64,000 nt of DNA from Pontibacter litorisediminis. Lineage in GTDB: Bacteria; Bacteroidota; Bacteroidia; Cytophagales; Hymenobacteraceae. The DNA is taken from contig NZ_JARDUA010000003.1 of NCBI RefSeq assembly GCF_029360645.1, positions 682,001-746,000 of the forward strand, read 5' to 3'. The translations under genes and the position numbers were made by a program. Positions within the stretch are counted from its first letter, which is position 1, and every line of letters starts with the position of its first letter. Of the stretch, positions 1 through 7,541 are shown piece by piece. Below the pieces are notes generated by a model. That model searched no databases. It saw nothing but the letters and a program-made list of their open reading frames with translations, and was not told the origin of the DNA.

Positions 1-95
1 CGGCACTGGGGCTCTATAAGCGCTACTGCCATCCTGTAAACTGCATGCGCTGCGCCGTAGGCAACAAGATCATGAAAAACAGCCCTGTCCTGTGA
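1..95 (+). CDS. C-terminal tail of a DUF2851-like protein (partial)
   Basis: An open frame enters from the left edge (first full codon at base 3) and stops at 93-95. Only 30 residues are visible, ending in a Cys-containing stretch CMRCAVGNKI. This resembles the conserved C-terminus of the Bacteroidota DUF2851 family as I remember it, whose function is unknown. The stop overlaps the GTG start of the next gene (GTGA at 92-95), which suggests translational coupling. The family assignment rests on a short tail and is tentative. Confidence 0.4.
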   Translation, partial: ALGLYKRYCHPVNCMRCAVGNKIMKNSPVL

Positions 96-1387
96 GTGTC
101 CTTCTCGTTTACCTCTTTAACCTGCTTGTGCTCGGGGGGCTTTCCTGGTGGCTATACCGGCAGGAGTGGGCGCAGCAGCTCAAGCCGTATTTCTGGCCGG
201 CGCTGGGGCTGAAAATTGCCTTTGCCCTGGGCTTCGCCGTGTTTCGCTATACCTTAGTCGGCCACAGCGATACCCATGTATACCATGCCGCCGGGCTTCA
301 GCTGTTGGAGTATGCGCAACAGAACCCGGCAGGCTACCTAAGGCTATTGCTGTTTAACCATTTCGAGACTAATGTCTTACGTGCTTCGCTGCCTTTTACC
401 GAGCATCCGGACTTTACCAACTCCTTTTTCTTTATTAAGCTGCTGAGTGTGCTCAACCTGGCAACAGCCGGCCAGTATTACCTGAACAACCTGTGGCTGG
501 CGCTTTTCAGCTTTTGGGGAGCAGCGTATGCCGTAGCAGCCTTGGCGCGGGTACTTCCAAAGTATAAACCGGCGGCGGCAGTGGCCTTTTTGTTTTTCCC
601 GTCGGTGGTGTTCTGGAGTGCCGGTGTGATGAAAGAGCCGGTGATGTTCGGCAGCATGTGCTGGCTTGTCGGCATGGCGCTGACGGTAGCGCACAGGTAC
701 AGGCTGAGCGCCTGGAGTTGGCTGCTGCTTCCCCTGCAACTGTACCTGTTCATCAAGATAAAATTGTTTTACGCGGCCTTGCTGCTGCCCCTGCTGCTGG
801 CCTACGTGCTGGTGCAGCGCCTGAAAGTATACTTCGGGCCGTTGGCTTTGCTGAGGGTGCAGCTGCTGCTGTTGCTGGCTTTGGCGGGTATGGCGGTGCT
901 GGTGGTGGTATGGCAGAAAAGCATCTTCAAGCCTGACTTTATACTTTGGAACCTGGAGAGCAATTATACTTCCCTGCTGCACCGGTCGCAGCACGCCCCA
1001 CACATATACCTCGGCGACCTGGAGCCAACTGTGCCCAGCATGCTCCTGAATTATCCGGAAGCGGCGCTAAGTTCTATATATCGCCCCTTCATCGGTGAAT
1101 CCTGGAAGCCTTTATACTTGCTGGCTGGGTTAGAAAACCTGCTGCTCCTGCTGCTAACCGCTTTGGCCGTTGCCTCCATGTTCAGGAAAGAGGCAAGTAT
1201 AAAGGTGAAGCTGCTGCATGTGTTGCTGCTCGTGTTTATACTTTGCATGGCGGGCATCACCGGTATCTCCACCCCTAACTTTGGCACCCTGAGCCGCTAC
1301 CGCATTGTGTACCTGCCCTTTCTGGTGTACCTGCTGCTGCAGAACGTGTACGCACAGCGCCTGCTGCAGCGCTTGCGGCTGCAGTAG
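92..1387 (+). CDS. Polytopic inner-membrane protein, possibly GT-C-like
   Basis: A protein of 431 residues with about ten hydrophobic segments spread over its whole length, so an integral inner-membrane protein. After the second or third segment there is a polar loop GHSDTHVY (residues 57-64). An acidic/His loop in that place is reminiscent of GT-C type glycosyltransferases or dolichyl-phosphate-mannose mannosyltransferases, but I see no decisive motif and function stays unassigned. The GTG start overlaps the preceding stop by four bases, which favours GTG over a later ATG. The gene holds about six copies of the AAGTATA/TATACTT word. The NeuD-like gene follows after 59 bp from its own promoter. 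Confidence 0.75.
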   Translation: MSVLLVYLFNLLVLGGLSWWLYRQEWAQQLKPYFWPALGLKIAFALGFAVFRYTLVGHSDTHVYHAAGLQLLEYAQQNPAGYLRLLLFNHFETNVLRASLPFTEHPDFTNSFFFIKLLSVLNLATAGQYYLNNLWLALFSFWGAAYAVAALARVLPKYKPAAAVAFLFFPSVVFWSAGVMKEPVMFGSMCWLVGMALTVAHRYRLSAWSWLLLPLQLYLFIKIKLFYAALLLPLLLAYVLVQRLKVYFGPLALLRVQLLLLLALAGMAVLVVVWQKSIFKPDFILWNLESNYTSLLHRSQHAPHIYLGDLEPTVPSMLLNYPEAALSSIYRPFIGESWKPLYLLAGLENLLLLLLTALAVASMFRKEASIKVKLLHVLLLVFILCMAGITGISTPNFGTLSRYRIVYLPFLVYLLLQNVYAQRLLQRLRLQ

Positions 1388-1393
1388 CCATAC

Positions 1394-1424
1394 TTTTAAA
1401 CTCCCTCGCTTTTTCGTACCTTTG
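1394..1424 (+). promoter_or_regulatory. Bacteroidota-type promoter of the NeuD-like gene
   Basis: A -7 box TACCTTTG lies at 1417-1424 (consensus TAnnTTTG). A TTTT at 1394-1397, 19 bases upstream, matches three of four bases of the -33 TTTG. The ATG at 1447 is 22 bases downstream. Confidence 0.6.
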
Positions 1425-1446
1425 CGCCTTATTTAAGACTGAGTTT

Positions 1447-2076
1447 ATGCAAAATCCGGTAATCATATTAGGTGCCCAGAAGTTGGGTACCACCGCATTG
1501 GATATCTTTAACAGCAACAGCGTGATGGTGTACTGCTTCCTGGACGACAAGCTGCAGCAGGAAGAGGTGAACAACGTGGCGGTGATGAGCAACACCGAGG
1601 ACAACGAGTTCCTGAAGCTGGTTGGCAAGACCTGCGACGTGTTTGTGGCCGTAGAGGACTCCGCAGCACGCAAGGGCTTGATCAAAATGCTGAAAGACGA
1701 GCATAAGGTAGTGCCGGTAAACGCTATCCACCGCTTTAGCGCCGTGTCGGAATATGCCTGGCTGGGCCACGGAAACCTGGTTGGCGCCGGCGCCGTGATC
1801 AGCAACAATGCCAAGGTAGGGGATAACAGCATCATCCATGCCAGGGCGCTGGTGGACACCAAGGCAGAGATTGGTAATAATGTGGAGATCGGTGCCGGAG
1901 CCATTATCAATGCAGAGGCAGTGGTAGAAGACGGAGCCTTCATCGGTACGGGAGCCATCATTGTGTCCGGGGTGAAGATTGGCAAGAACGCGCGCGTTGG
2001 CGCCGGCTCTGTGGTAGTGGCCAATGTGCCGGCCAAAGCCACTGTGTTCGGAAACCCGGCGGCCCCGGTAAAGTAA
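1447..2076 (+). CDS. NeuD/PglD-like sugar O-acyltransferase (left-handed beta-helix)
   Basis: A 209-residue protein. Residues 1-90 form a Rossmann-like PglD_N domain (IILGAQKLG, then DD at 33-34). Residues from about 105 on are hexapeptide repeats of a left-handed beta-helix (GAGAVISNN, GAGAIINAEAVV, GTGAIIVSG, GAGSVVVANV) closing with the usual GNPAAPVK. His131 in SIIHARALV sits where PglD has its catalytic base. Members transfer acetyl groups from acetyl-CoA to amino or hydroxyl groups of nucleotide sugars or polysaccharides. The acceptor cannot be read from the sequence; no other sugar-pathway gene is adjacent, though the upstream membrane protein could be polysaccharide related (inference). 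Confidence 0.82.
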   Translation: MQNPVIILGAQKLGTTALDIFNSNSVMVYCFLDDKLQQEEVNNVAVMSNTEDNEFLKLVGKTCDVFVAVEDSAARKGLIKMLKDEHKVVPVNAIHRFSAVSEYAWLGHGNLVGAGAVISNNAKVGDNSIIHARALVDTKAEIGNNVEIGAGAIINAEAVVEDGAFIGTGAIIVSGVKIGKNARVGAGSVVVANVPAKATVFGNPAAPVK

Positions 2077-2120
2077 ACTTTTATACTTGCCCTTGCTGTT
2101 ACAGAACTGACAAAAGTCAT

Positions 2121-2150
2121 TTTGCGGCAGCACGGCAGCCTATATTTTTG
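2121..2150 (+). promoter_or_regulatory. Consensus -33/-7 promoter ahead of trhO
   Basis: TTTG at 2121-2124, an 18-base gap, then TATTTTTG at 2143-2150. Both boxes match the Bacteroidota sigma-factor consensus exactly. The start of trhO is at 2309, which leaves an untranslated leader of about 150 bases containing the ACTCAT-word element at 2158-2192. Confidence 0.65.
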
Positions 2151-2157
2151 CGGAAGA

Positions 2158-2192
2158 ATTTTGAATGAGTGATGGAGTGGATGAGTGAATAA
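2158..2192 (-). repeat. Intergenic ACTCAT word repeat, copy 1
   Basis: Read on the minus strand this is three near-tandem CACTCAT-type words (TTCACTCATCCACTC, then CATCACTCATTC). A closely similar string occurs on the plus strand at 20651-20690. It lies in the leader of trhO. Confidence 0.55.
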
Positions 2193-2308
2193 GAAAGAGG
2201 GATAATCCTGTTTATCATACTTCATCCTGAAAATCCTGCATCAAATAACGGACAACGATTAACGAATAACCAAAATAAAGTCAAACACTTAGTTGAACCT
2301 AAGCAGTT

Positions 2309-3277
2309 ATGAACAAACCCTACAGCATACTACTGTACTATTGCTACACGCCGATCGAGGACCCGGAGGCGTTTCGTGAGCAACACCACCTGATGTGCCT
2401 GGAGCTGAACCTGCTCGGCCGCATCATTGTGTCGAAGGAGGGCCTGAATGGCACGATTTCCGGTCTGAAGGAAGACTGCGACAAGTACATGGCCGCCATG
2501 CACGCCGATCCGCGCTTTGCCAAGATCGACTTTAAGGTAGACTACTCCGATAAGCATGCCTTTGCCAAGCTGCACGTGCGTACTAAATCAGAGATCGTAC
2601 ACTCCGGCCTGTTGCACATCGACCCCAACGCCCGTACCGGCAAGCACCTGGCGCCGAAGGAGTTTAAGGAGATGAAAGACCGCGACGATGTGGTGGTACT
2701 GGACGTGCGCTCCGACTACGAGCACAGCGTGGGCCGCTTCAAGAACGCCGTGACGCTGGACATCGAGAACTTTCGCGAGTTCCCGGAGAAGGTGCAGGAG
2801 CTGAAGGACAAGTATAAGGACAAGAAGATCCTAACCTACTGCACCGGCGGCATCAAGTGCGAGAAAGCCAGCGCTTTTCTGCTGGAGCAGGGTTTCGAAG
2901 ACGTGTACCAGCTGCACGGGGGCATTATCAAGTATGGCATGGAGGCCGGCGGCGAGGACTTTGAAGGCAAGTGCTATGTGTTCGATAACCGCGTGGCCGT
3001 GGATGTGAACAGCGTAAACCCTAAAGTGATTTCCCACTGCCACGTGTGCGGCACCGAGAGCGACCGCATGGTGAACTGCGCCAACCCGGTGTGTAACCTG
3101 CATGTGCCGATCTGCGAGAAGTGCGGCTGGGAAATGGAGGGCGCCTGCTCTACAGAGTGCAAGGAGCACCCGGAAAAACGCCCTTACGATGGCACCGGTT
3201 ACTACCAGAAAGAGCTCAATGGCTATAATCCGCTGAAAGGATTCAACCGCAAAAAGAAAACTGACGTACAAGTATAA
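2309..3277 (+). CDS. trhO: tRNA uridine(34) hydroxylase TrhO (rhodanese-type, YceA family)
   Basis: A 322-residue cytosolic protein, as expected for the long TrhO class. Residues 1-105 are the acylphosphatase-like N-domain (VSKEGLNGTISG). Residues 120-215 are a rhodanese domain with the active-site loop YCTGGIKCEKAS and catalytic Cys178. The C-terminus is Cys-rich (C244, C247, C257, C262, C269, C272, C280, C284), a likely zinc ribbon. The enzyme makes 5-hydroxyuridine at the tRNA wobble position in an oxygen-dependent way. It has its own promoter (2121-2150) and terminator (3295-3326), so it is monocistronic. Confidence 0.93.
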   Translation: MNKPYSILLYYCYTPIEDPEAFREQHHLMCLELNLLGRIIVSKEGLNGTISGLKEDCDKYMAAMHADPRFAKIDFKVDYSDKHAFAKLHVRTKSEIVHSGLLHIDPNARTGKHLAPKEFKEMKDRDDVVVLDVRSDYEHSVGRFKNAVTLDIENFREFPEKVQELKDKYKDKKILTYCTGGIKCEKASAFLLEQGFEDVYQLHGGIIKYGMEAGGEDFEGKCYVFDNRVAVDVNSVNPKVISHCHVCGTESDRMVNCANPVCNLHVPICEKCGWEMEGACSTECKEHPEKRPYDGTGYYQKELNGYNPLKGFNRKKKTDVQV

Positions 3278-3294
3278 GTATTCTCTAAAGCTCA

Positions 3295-3326
3295 GAAAAG
3301 CGTGTGCTCAAAAAGCCACGCTTTTC
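3295..3326 (+). terminator. Hairpin terminator after trhO
   Basis: Stem GAAAAGCGTG (3295-3304) pairs with CACGCTTTTC (3317-3326), followed by GTGTTT. Confidence 0.75.
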
Positions 3327-3341
3327 GTGTTTAACTAACCC

Positions 3342-3490
3342 CGTATCACGTACCACGACACACGTAGCACGGCTTTTTGACAAAAGACTTGCAGGCCTTC
3401 TTCAAAGCTTTCTGAGTCCTTTGTCAAGTAGTCTCTTGTCATATGGTCCAGGAATCTGGTCTTGATACATGCTACGTGCTACGTGATACG
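3342..3490. repeat. Nested imperfect inverted repeat made of short words
   Basis: The outer arms are near CGTATCACGTACCACG (3342-3357) and, on the other strand, 3475-3490 (15 of 16 bases). Inner arms are GACAAAAGACTTG (3379-3391) against CAAGTAGTCTCTTGTC (3425-3440). Each arm itself is made of repeated short words such as ACGTAGCACG and TTTGTC. The element occupies the gap between trhO and the phosphorylase gene. Confidence 0.6.
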
Positions 3491-3502
3491 CAAAAAAGAA
3501 CC

Positions 3503-4360
3503 ATGGCCTACATTCCTGAATCAGAACTGATCATCAACCCGAACGGCACGGTATACCATCTCAACCTGCTACCCGAGCATATTTCCGATACCATTATTAC
3601 CGTAGGCGACCCGGAGCGGGTGGCGAAGGTGAGCAGGCATTTCGATGCGATGGAGGTGGAGGTGGCCAAGCGCGAGTTTGTTACGCACACCGGCTACTAC
3701 AAAGGCAAACGCCTCACGGTCATCTCTACCGGCATGGGCACCGATAACATCGATATCCTGATGAACGAACTGGATGCGCTGGTGAACATTGACTTCCGGA
3801 GCCGGGAGGTGAATGAGGAGAAGATAAAGCTCAGCATCGTGCGCATCGGCACCTCGGGTTCGCTGCAGGAAACGGTGCCGCTGGGCTGCCACCTGGCCTC
3901 CCACACCAGTGTAGGCCTGGATACGCTGATGGAGTTTTACCCGCTGCAGCAGTCGGAGGAGGAGACAAGTATAACCACGAAGCTGCAGCAGGAGCTGGGG
4001 CTGGGTTTCCGGCCATACTGCGTTTCAGGCTCGCAGCGCCTTATCCAAAGAATCGCTTTTGATATGGTACCAGGCAACACGCTGACCTGCCCGGGCTTTT
4101 ATGCGCCGCAGGGGCGCGTGCTGCGCGGCGGTTTGCGCAACCAGCAGTTGCTGCAAACCTACCATAACTTCCGCCACCAGGATTACATGCTCACCAACTT
4201 TGAGATGGAGACGGCCGGCTACTACAGCATGGGCCGTATCCTGGGGCACGAGATGCTCTCGCTGAACGCCACTGTGGCAAACCGCATCACGCAGCAGTTT
4301 GCCGATAATGCCGAGCAGGTGATCGACGACCTGATCGTGAAGGTGCTGGAGCGTATATAA
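3503..4360 (+). CDS. Uridine-phosphorylase-family nucleoside phosphorylase
   Basis: A 285-residue protein of the PNP/UDP phosphorylase superfamily: VGDPER (residues 34-39), STGMG (75-79), RIGTSGS (114-120) and NFEMETAGYY for ribose binding. It should cleave a nucleoside with phosphate to base plus ribose-1-phosphate in salvage; uridine is the likeliest substrate by family, unproven here. I chose the ATG at 3503 because the frame extends upstream to 3443 only through the inverted repeat at 3342-3490, and conserved sequence begins after 3503. A strong hairpin follows. Confidence 0.85.
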   Translation: MAYIPESELIINPNGTVYHLNLLPEHISDTIITVGDPERVAKVSRHFDAMEVEVAKREFVTHTGYYKGKRLTVISTGMGTDNIDILMNELDALVNIDFRSREVNEEKIKLSIVRIGTSGSLQETVPLGCHLASHTSVGLDTLMEFYPLQQSEEETSITTKLQQELGLGFRPYCVSGSQRLIQRIAFDMVPGNTLTCPGFYAPQGRVLRGGLRNQQLLQTYHNFRHQDYMLTNFEMETAGYYSMGRILGHEMLSLNATVANRITQQFADNAEQVIDDLIVKVLERI

Positions 4361-4384
4361 ACTTCTGATTCCCCTTAAAACAAA

Positions 4385-4417
4385 AACAGCTTGCTCAGAT
4401 CTTCTGGGCAAGCTGTT
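4385..4417. terminator. Bidirectional terminator
   Basis: AACAGCTTGC (4385-4394) pairs with GCAAGCTGTT (4408-4417), flanked by A-rich and T-rich tails. It lies between convergent genes (phosphorylase on plus, small protein on minus) and is followed by two TATACTT words. Confidence 0.8.
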
Positions 4418-4466
4418 ATACTTTATACTTACAACGTATAAGGGGCGCGGGTTTGGGTTTCATGTC

Positions 4467-4766
4467 TTAGCAGTAGTTGATCTCTATGATGGAGCGCAGC
4501 GGCAGAAACATTCCTGACTTCAGCAATACAAAATCCTTGTCCAGGCCCCAGAGTGCGGCTTCCACGCGCTTCTTCTCGCCGGTGTCTGTTTTAAACGTGA
4601 TCATAGACTTTGTACGGAAGGTGTTGCTGAGTATAGTGGCGCGGTTGGCGGCATAATAGCGACGGCTTTTGGCAACCGGGTCCTGCAGCACGTCTTTCTT
4701 GCTGAACTTAAGGGTAGGGATTCGCTCTTTGTTGATGAGTTGGGTGTCTTTCTTTTGATTTAGCAT
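4467..4766 (-). CDS. Small conserved protein, paralogue of the gene at 4898-5197
   Basis: A 99-residue protein with no signal peptide or membrane segment, and I do not recognise a named family. It aligns along its whole length with the product of 4898-5197: a KxRIPTLKF/EQIPALRF start, then DVL.DP.A, NRAT.L.N, I.F.T..GE..RV, a W near residue 73 and LK.G...P..SI at the end. The C-terminal half looks like a small beta-barrel (PilZ-like in length), but the PilZ RxxxR and DxSxxG motifs are missing. Likely cytosolic. The tandem arrangement shows a local duplication. Confidence 0.75.
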   Translation of the reverse strand: MLNQKKDTQLINKERIPTLKFSKKDVLQDPVAKSRRYYAANRATILSNTFRTKSMITFKTDTGEKKRVEAALWGLDKDFVLLKSGMFLPLRSIIEINYC

Positions 4767-4897
4767 AGTTATGTATTTGGTTCAGAATATATAGTGCAGA
4801 TATCGTGCCGAATGTTGTTTAAACATGCTTGTGGCGCGGCTGCAAAAAAAGCAAGTACCAAGTATACTTGCCGGAAGCATTAAGGATAGCTGTCGTC

Positions 4898-5197
4898 TTA
4901 AAAGAACTCTATGCCGATAATAGAGGTAACAGGTATGGAGCAGCCCGCCTTCAGGGTCATGAACTTTTCATCCACGGCCCAAACCGTGGTGTCCACGCGG
5001 TGCAGCTCACCGTCGGCTGTCTGAAACGTGATCTCGACCTTGCCGTGGTACACATTGCCAAGGGAGGTGGCGCGGTTTAGGTCCCACATGCGTTTCTTGC
5101 GGGCTTCCGGGTCTGTGAGTACGTCGTTCGTTCCGAAACGGAGAGCGGGAATTTGCTCCTTCTCCATCATCGGGATAGGGTTTACATAAGTTTCCAT
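4898..5197 (-). CDS. Small conserved protein, paralogue of the gene at 4467-4766
   Basis: A 99-residue product with the same layout as its neighbour: EQIPALRF (residues 14-21), DVLTDPEARKKR, LNRATSLGN, VEITFQTADGE, then VDTTVWAVDEKFMTLKAG and a hydrophobic end. There is no recognisable catalytic motif and no export signal. The gap to the downstream paralogue is 131 bp and contains an AAGTATACTT word, so the two may be transcribed separately. Function unknown; both being kept suggests related but not identical roles (inference). Confidence 0.75.
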   Translation of the reverse strand: METYVNPIPMMEKEQIPALRFGTNDVLTDPEARKKRMWDLNRATSLGNVYHGKVEITFQTADGELHRVDTTVWAVDEKFMTLKAGCSIPVTSIIGIEFF

Positions 5198-5281
5198 GGT
5201 GCGGTTAGTTTAAGTTAACTAAGACCTAATATAGGAAACGGGTATATGAATTGCAATGTTTTAACGCTGATTTTTACCGGG

Positions 5282-6292
5282 CTACAGGTGCTGCAAAAAT
5301 GCCAGCGTGTCCACACCATCGGCATAATCCCACACCATCGGGCACTGCGCTTCACCAAAGGGTATGCTTCCCTCCAGCCAGCCGTGCGCCGACACCACCA
5401 CCTGCGTCTTGTCCTTTACCTCGTGCAGCTTGTGGCGCAGGTCCGCTAAAGAGGAAAAGGTATCGTAGAAGAGCACCGAGATAGGGGATACCAGCTTCTC
5501 GCTCTGCTGTACCAGCATAAAGCCGTTGTCGAAGTGCGGGACGCGGTTCACCAGCAGGATGGATTTGTTGTAGTCGTAGTTGTTCTGGTACTTGTGGTGG
5601 TCCAGTATGTTGGCCCGCTCTTTATTCGCCTCGAAAAACTTATCAAAGGTATAGCCCTCCGGCACGAACACCTTAGACACGTTGCGGCAGCCGAGGCCGT
5701 AATAGCGGAAAAAGTCCTCGCCCAGGGCGCGCAGGTCGTCCGCTTCCTCGTGGCCGGTTAATATGCCTATGCTAGTGCGGTTCTTGCGGATGATGTGCGG
5801 GCGCTTGGCAAAGTAGTACTCAAAGTAGCGGGCCGTGTTGTCGGAGCCGGTGGCGATAATGGCGTCTGCCTCTTTCAGCAGGTCCACAAACTCGATACGG
5901 GTGCCGAAGGCGGGCTCTATAGCGATGAGCATGTTGGCGATGCGCTTCATCAGGGCGTCGTCGCTGGAGCTGAGCTTGGCCAGCAAAGTATGGCCACTGA
6001 TCAGCACGGCCAGAAGATCGTGGAACCCCACCATAGGAATATTGCCCGCCATCACCACGCCAACCTTCTTGGGTGTAACCTGTTTGAGGTGGTACGGGTA
6101 AAGCCACTCACGGAGGTACTGCTCCTGCAGCATGGTAATGATGCCATTCAGAGCGCTGGATACGTTCTCCTCTGTGAACCATGGGTTACGCGAGGCGGCC
6201 GAGAAGGCCCATGCCTGCCGCTCTTCCGGCGTCAGGTTCTGCAGCTGTTTCCCGAGTTCTACAAAGGCTTCTATCCTGTTCTCTAATGTCAT
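5282..6292 (-). CDS. Acyl-CoA reductase, LuxC-like (ALDH superfamily)
   Basis: A 336-residue protein of the LuxC-like acyl-CoA reductase family. Visible are VMAGNIPMVGFHD (residues 80-92), the nucleotide-binding IIATGSDNTARYFE, and GLGCRNVSKVF with the presumed catalytic Cys202. The family reduces acyl-CoA to aldehyde with NADPH. In Bacteroidota the gene stands alone without other lux genes and its substrate is unknown. It is divergent from a ferredoxin gene across a 115-bp gap, an arrangement I have seen often in the phylum, which hints at a shared redox role (inference). The start ATG at 6292 fits the N-terminal helix MTLENRIEAF. Confidence 0.85.
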   Translation of the reverse strand: MTLENRIEAFVELGKQLQNLTPEERQAWAFSAASRNPWFTEENVSSALNGIITMLQEQYLREWLYPYHLKQVTPKKVGVVMAGNIPMVGFHDLLAVLISGHTLLAKLSSSDDALMKRIANMLIAIEPAFGTRIEFVDLLKEADAIIATGSDNTARYFEYYFAKRPHIIRKNRTSIGILTGHEEADDLRALGEDFFRYYGLGCRNVSKVFVPEGYTFDKFFEANKERANILDHHKYQNNYDYNKSILLVNRVPHFDNGFMLVQQSEKLVSPISVLFYDTFSSLADLRHKLHEVKDKTQVVVSAHGWLEGSIPFGEAQCPMVWDYADGVDTLAFLQHL

Positions 6293-6321
6293 GGCAAATT
6301 GCGTGGCTTGTAAAAAATAAC

Positions 6322-6758
<437 letters not shown>

Positions 6759-6781
6759 GAGTAAAACATCACGACTGCATA

Positions 6782-6810
6782 AAACCTGTCTGTTAAGGGC
6801 AGGTTTTTTT
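6782..6810 (+). terminator. Intrinsic terminator after the ferredoxin gene
   Basis: AAACCTG (6782-6788) pairs with CAGGTTT (6800-6806), followed by a run of T. Confidence 0.85.
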
Positions 6811-6838
6811 GTTGAGGCCGGTAACAAAGTATAACACT

Positions 6839-7411
6839 ATGGAAGGAGCAACACACGAAGGCAAGACCTTCGAAAAGGTTATTTATCCAAACAAGCCCAT
6901 CAAAAACCGGGAGTTCGAGCATTGCACGTTCAGGGGCTGTGATTTCTCAGAGAGCGATTTCTCCCTTAACCGCTTCACCGACTGTACCTTTATCGGGTGC
7001 AACCTGCCCATGTTGAAGCTTAGCGGCTCCACGTTGAACAACGTGGTGTTCCGGGAGTGCAAGCTTGCGGGCGTAAACTTCAGCGAATGTGAGGAAATGC
7101 TGTTTACCGTACGCTTCGAGGACTGCCTGCTCGACTATGCCTCTTTCCAGAACCGGAAGATGGCCAAGACCCAGTTTATCCGTACTTCCCTGAAAGGAGC
7201 TGAGTTCTCCAACGCCAACCTTTCGAACGCGGCTTTCACGGATACAAACCTGGAGCGGGCTGTTTTTAATCGTACAAATCTCTCCGGAGCCGACTTTTCT
7301 ACAGCCTTCAATATTGAGATAGACCCGGAGCAAAACACCATAAAAAAGGCGAAGTTCTCCAGCTATGGGCTGCAGGGGCTGCTCACCAAGTATAACCTGC
7401 AGATCGTCTGA
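6839..7411 (+). CDS. Pentapeptide-repeat protein, Qnr/McbG-like
   Basis: A 190-residue protein built almost wholly of pentapeptide repeats with central F or L (CTFRG, CDFSE, SDFSL, CTFIG, CNLPM, VVFRE, CKLAG, VNFSE, then ANLSN, AAFTD, TNLER, AVFNR, TNLSG, ADFST). It should fold as a right-handed quadrilateral beta-helix. The C-terminal cap (IDPEQN then GLQGLLTKYNL) resembles that of Qnr/McbG proteins, which mimic DNA and bind gyrase. That activity is not established for chromosomal relatives. I chose ATG 6839; the upstream TTG at 6809 lies in the tail of the preceding terminator. No signal peptide, so cytosolic. Confidence 0.82.
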   Translation: MEGATHEGKTFEKVIYPNKPIKNREFEHCTFRGCDFSESDFSLNRFTDCTFIGCNLPMLKLSGSTLNNVVFRECKLAGVNFSECEEMLFTVRFEDCLLDYASFQNRKMAKTQFIRTSLKGAEFSNANLSNAAFTDTNLERAVFNRTNLSGADFSTAFNIEIDPEQNTIKKAKFSSYGLQGLLTKYNLQIV

Positions 7412-7476
7412 TGCCTCCCAGATAAAAAGCAGGCCGGCAGCTGCTTCGCAAAATGAAGCTTCTTGCTGCTACATCA

Positions 7477-7506
7477 TTCGTAATTGCAGCAAATTCCCTA
7501 ATTTTG
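7477..7506 (+). promoter_or_regulatory. Promoter of valS
   Basis: TTCG at 7477-7480 (three of four), an 18-base gap, then TAATTTTG at 7499-7506. The ATG at 7542 is 35 bases on. Confidence 0.55.
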
Positions 7507-7541
7507 CTAATTCGCCATAACGCAGGAAATTAAAGTACAAG

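Noticed and set aside
377..1003. Minus-strand 208-codon frame opposite the first membrane protein
   Set aside because: His/Gln-rich shadow of Leu/Val codons of the real gene; no start context or homology.
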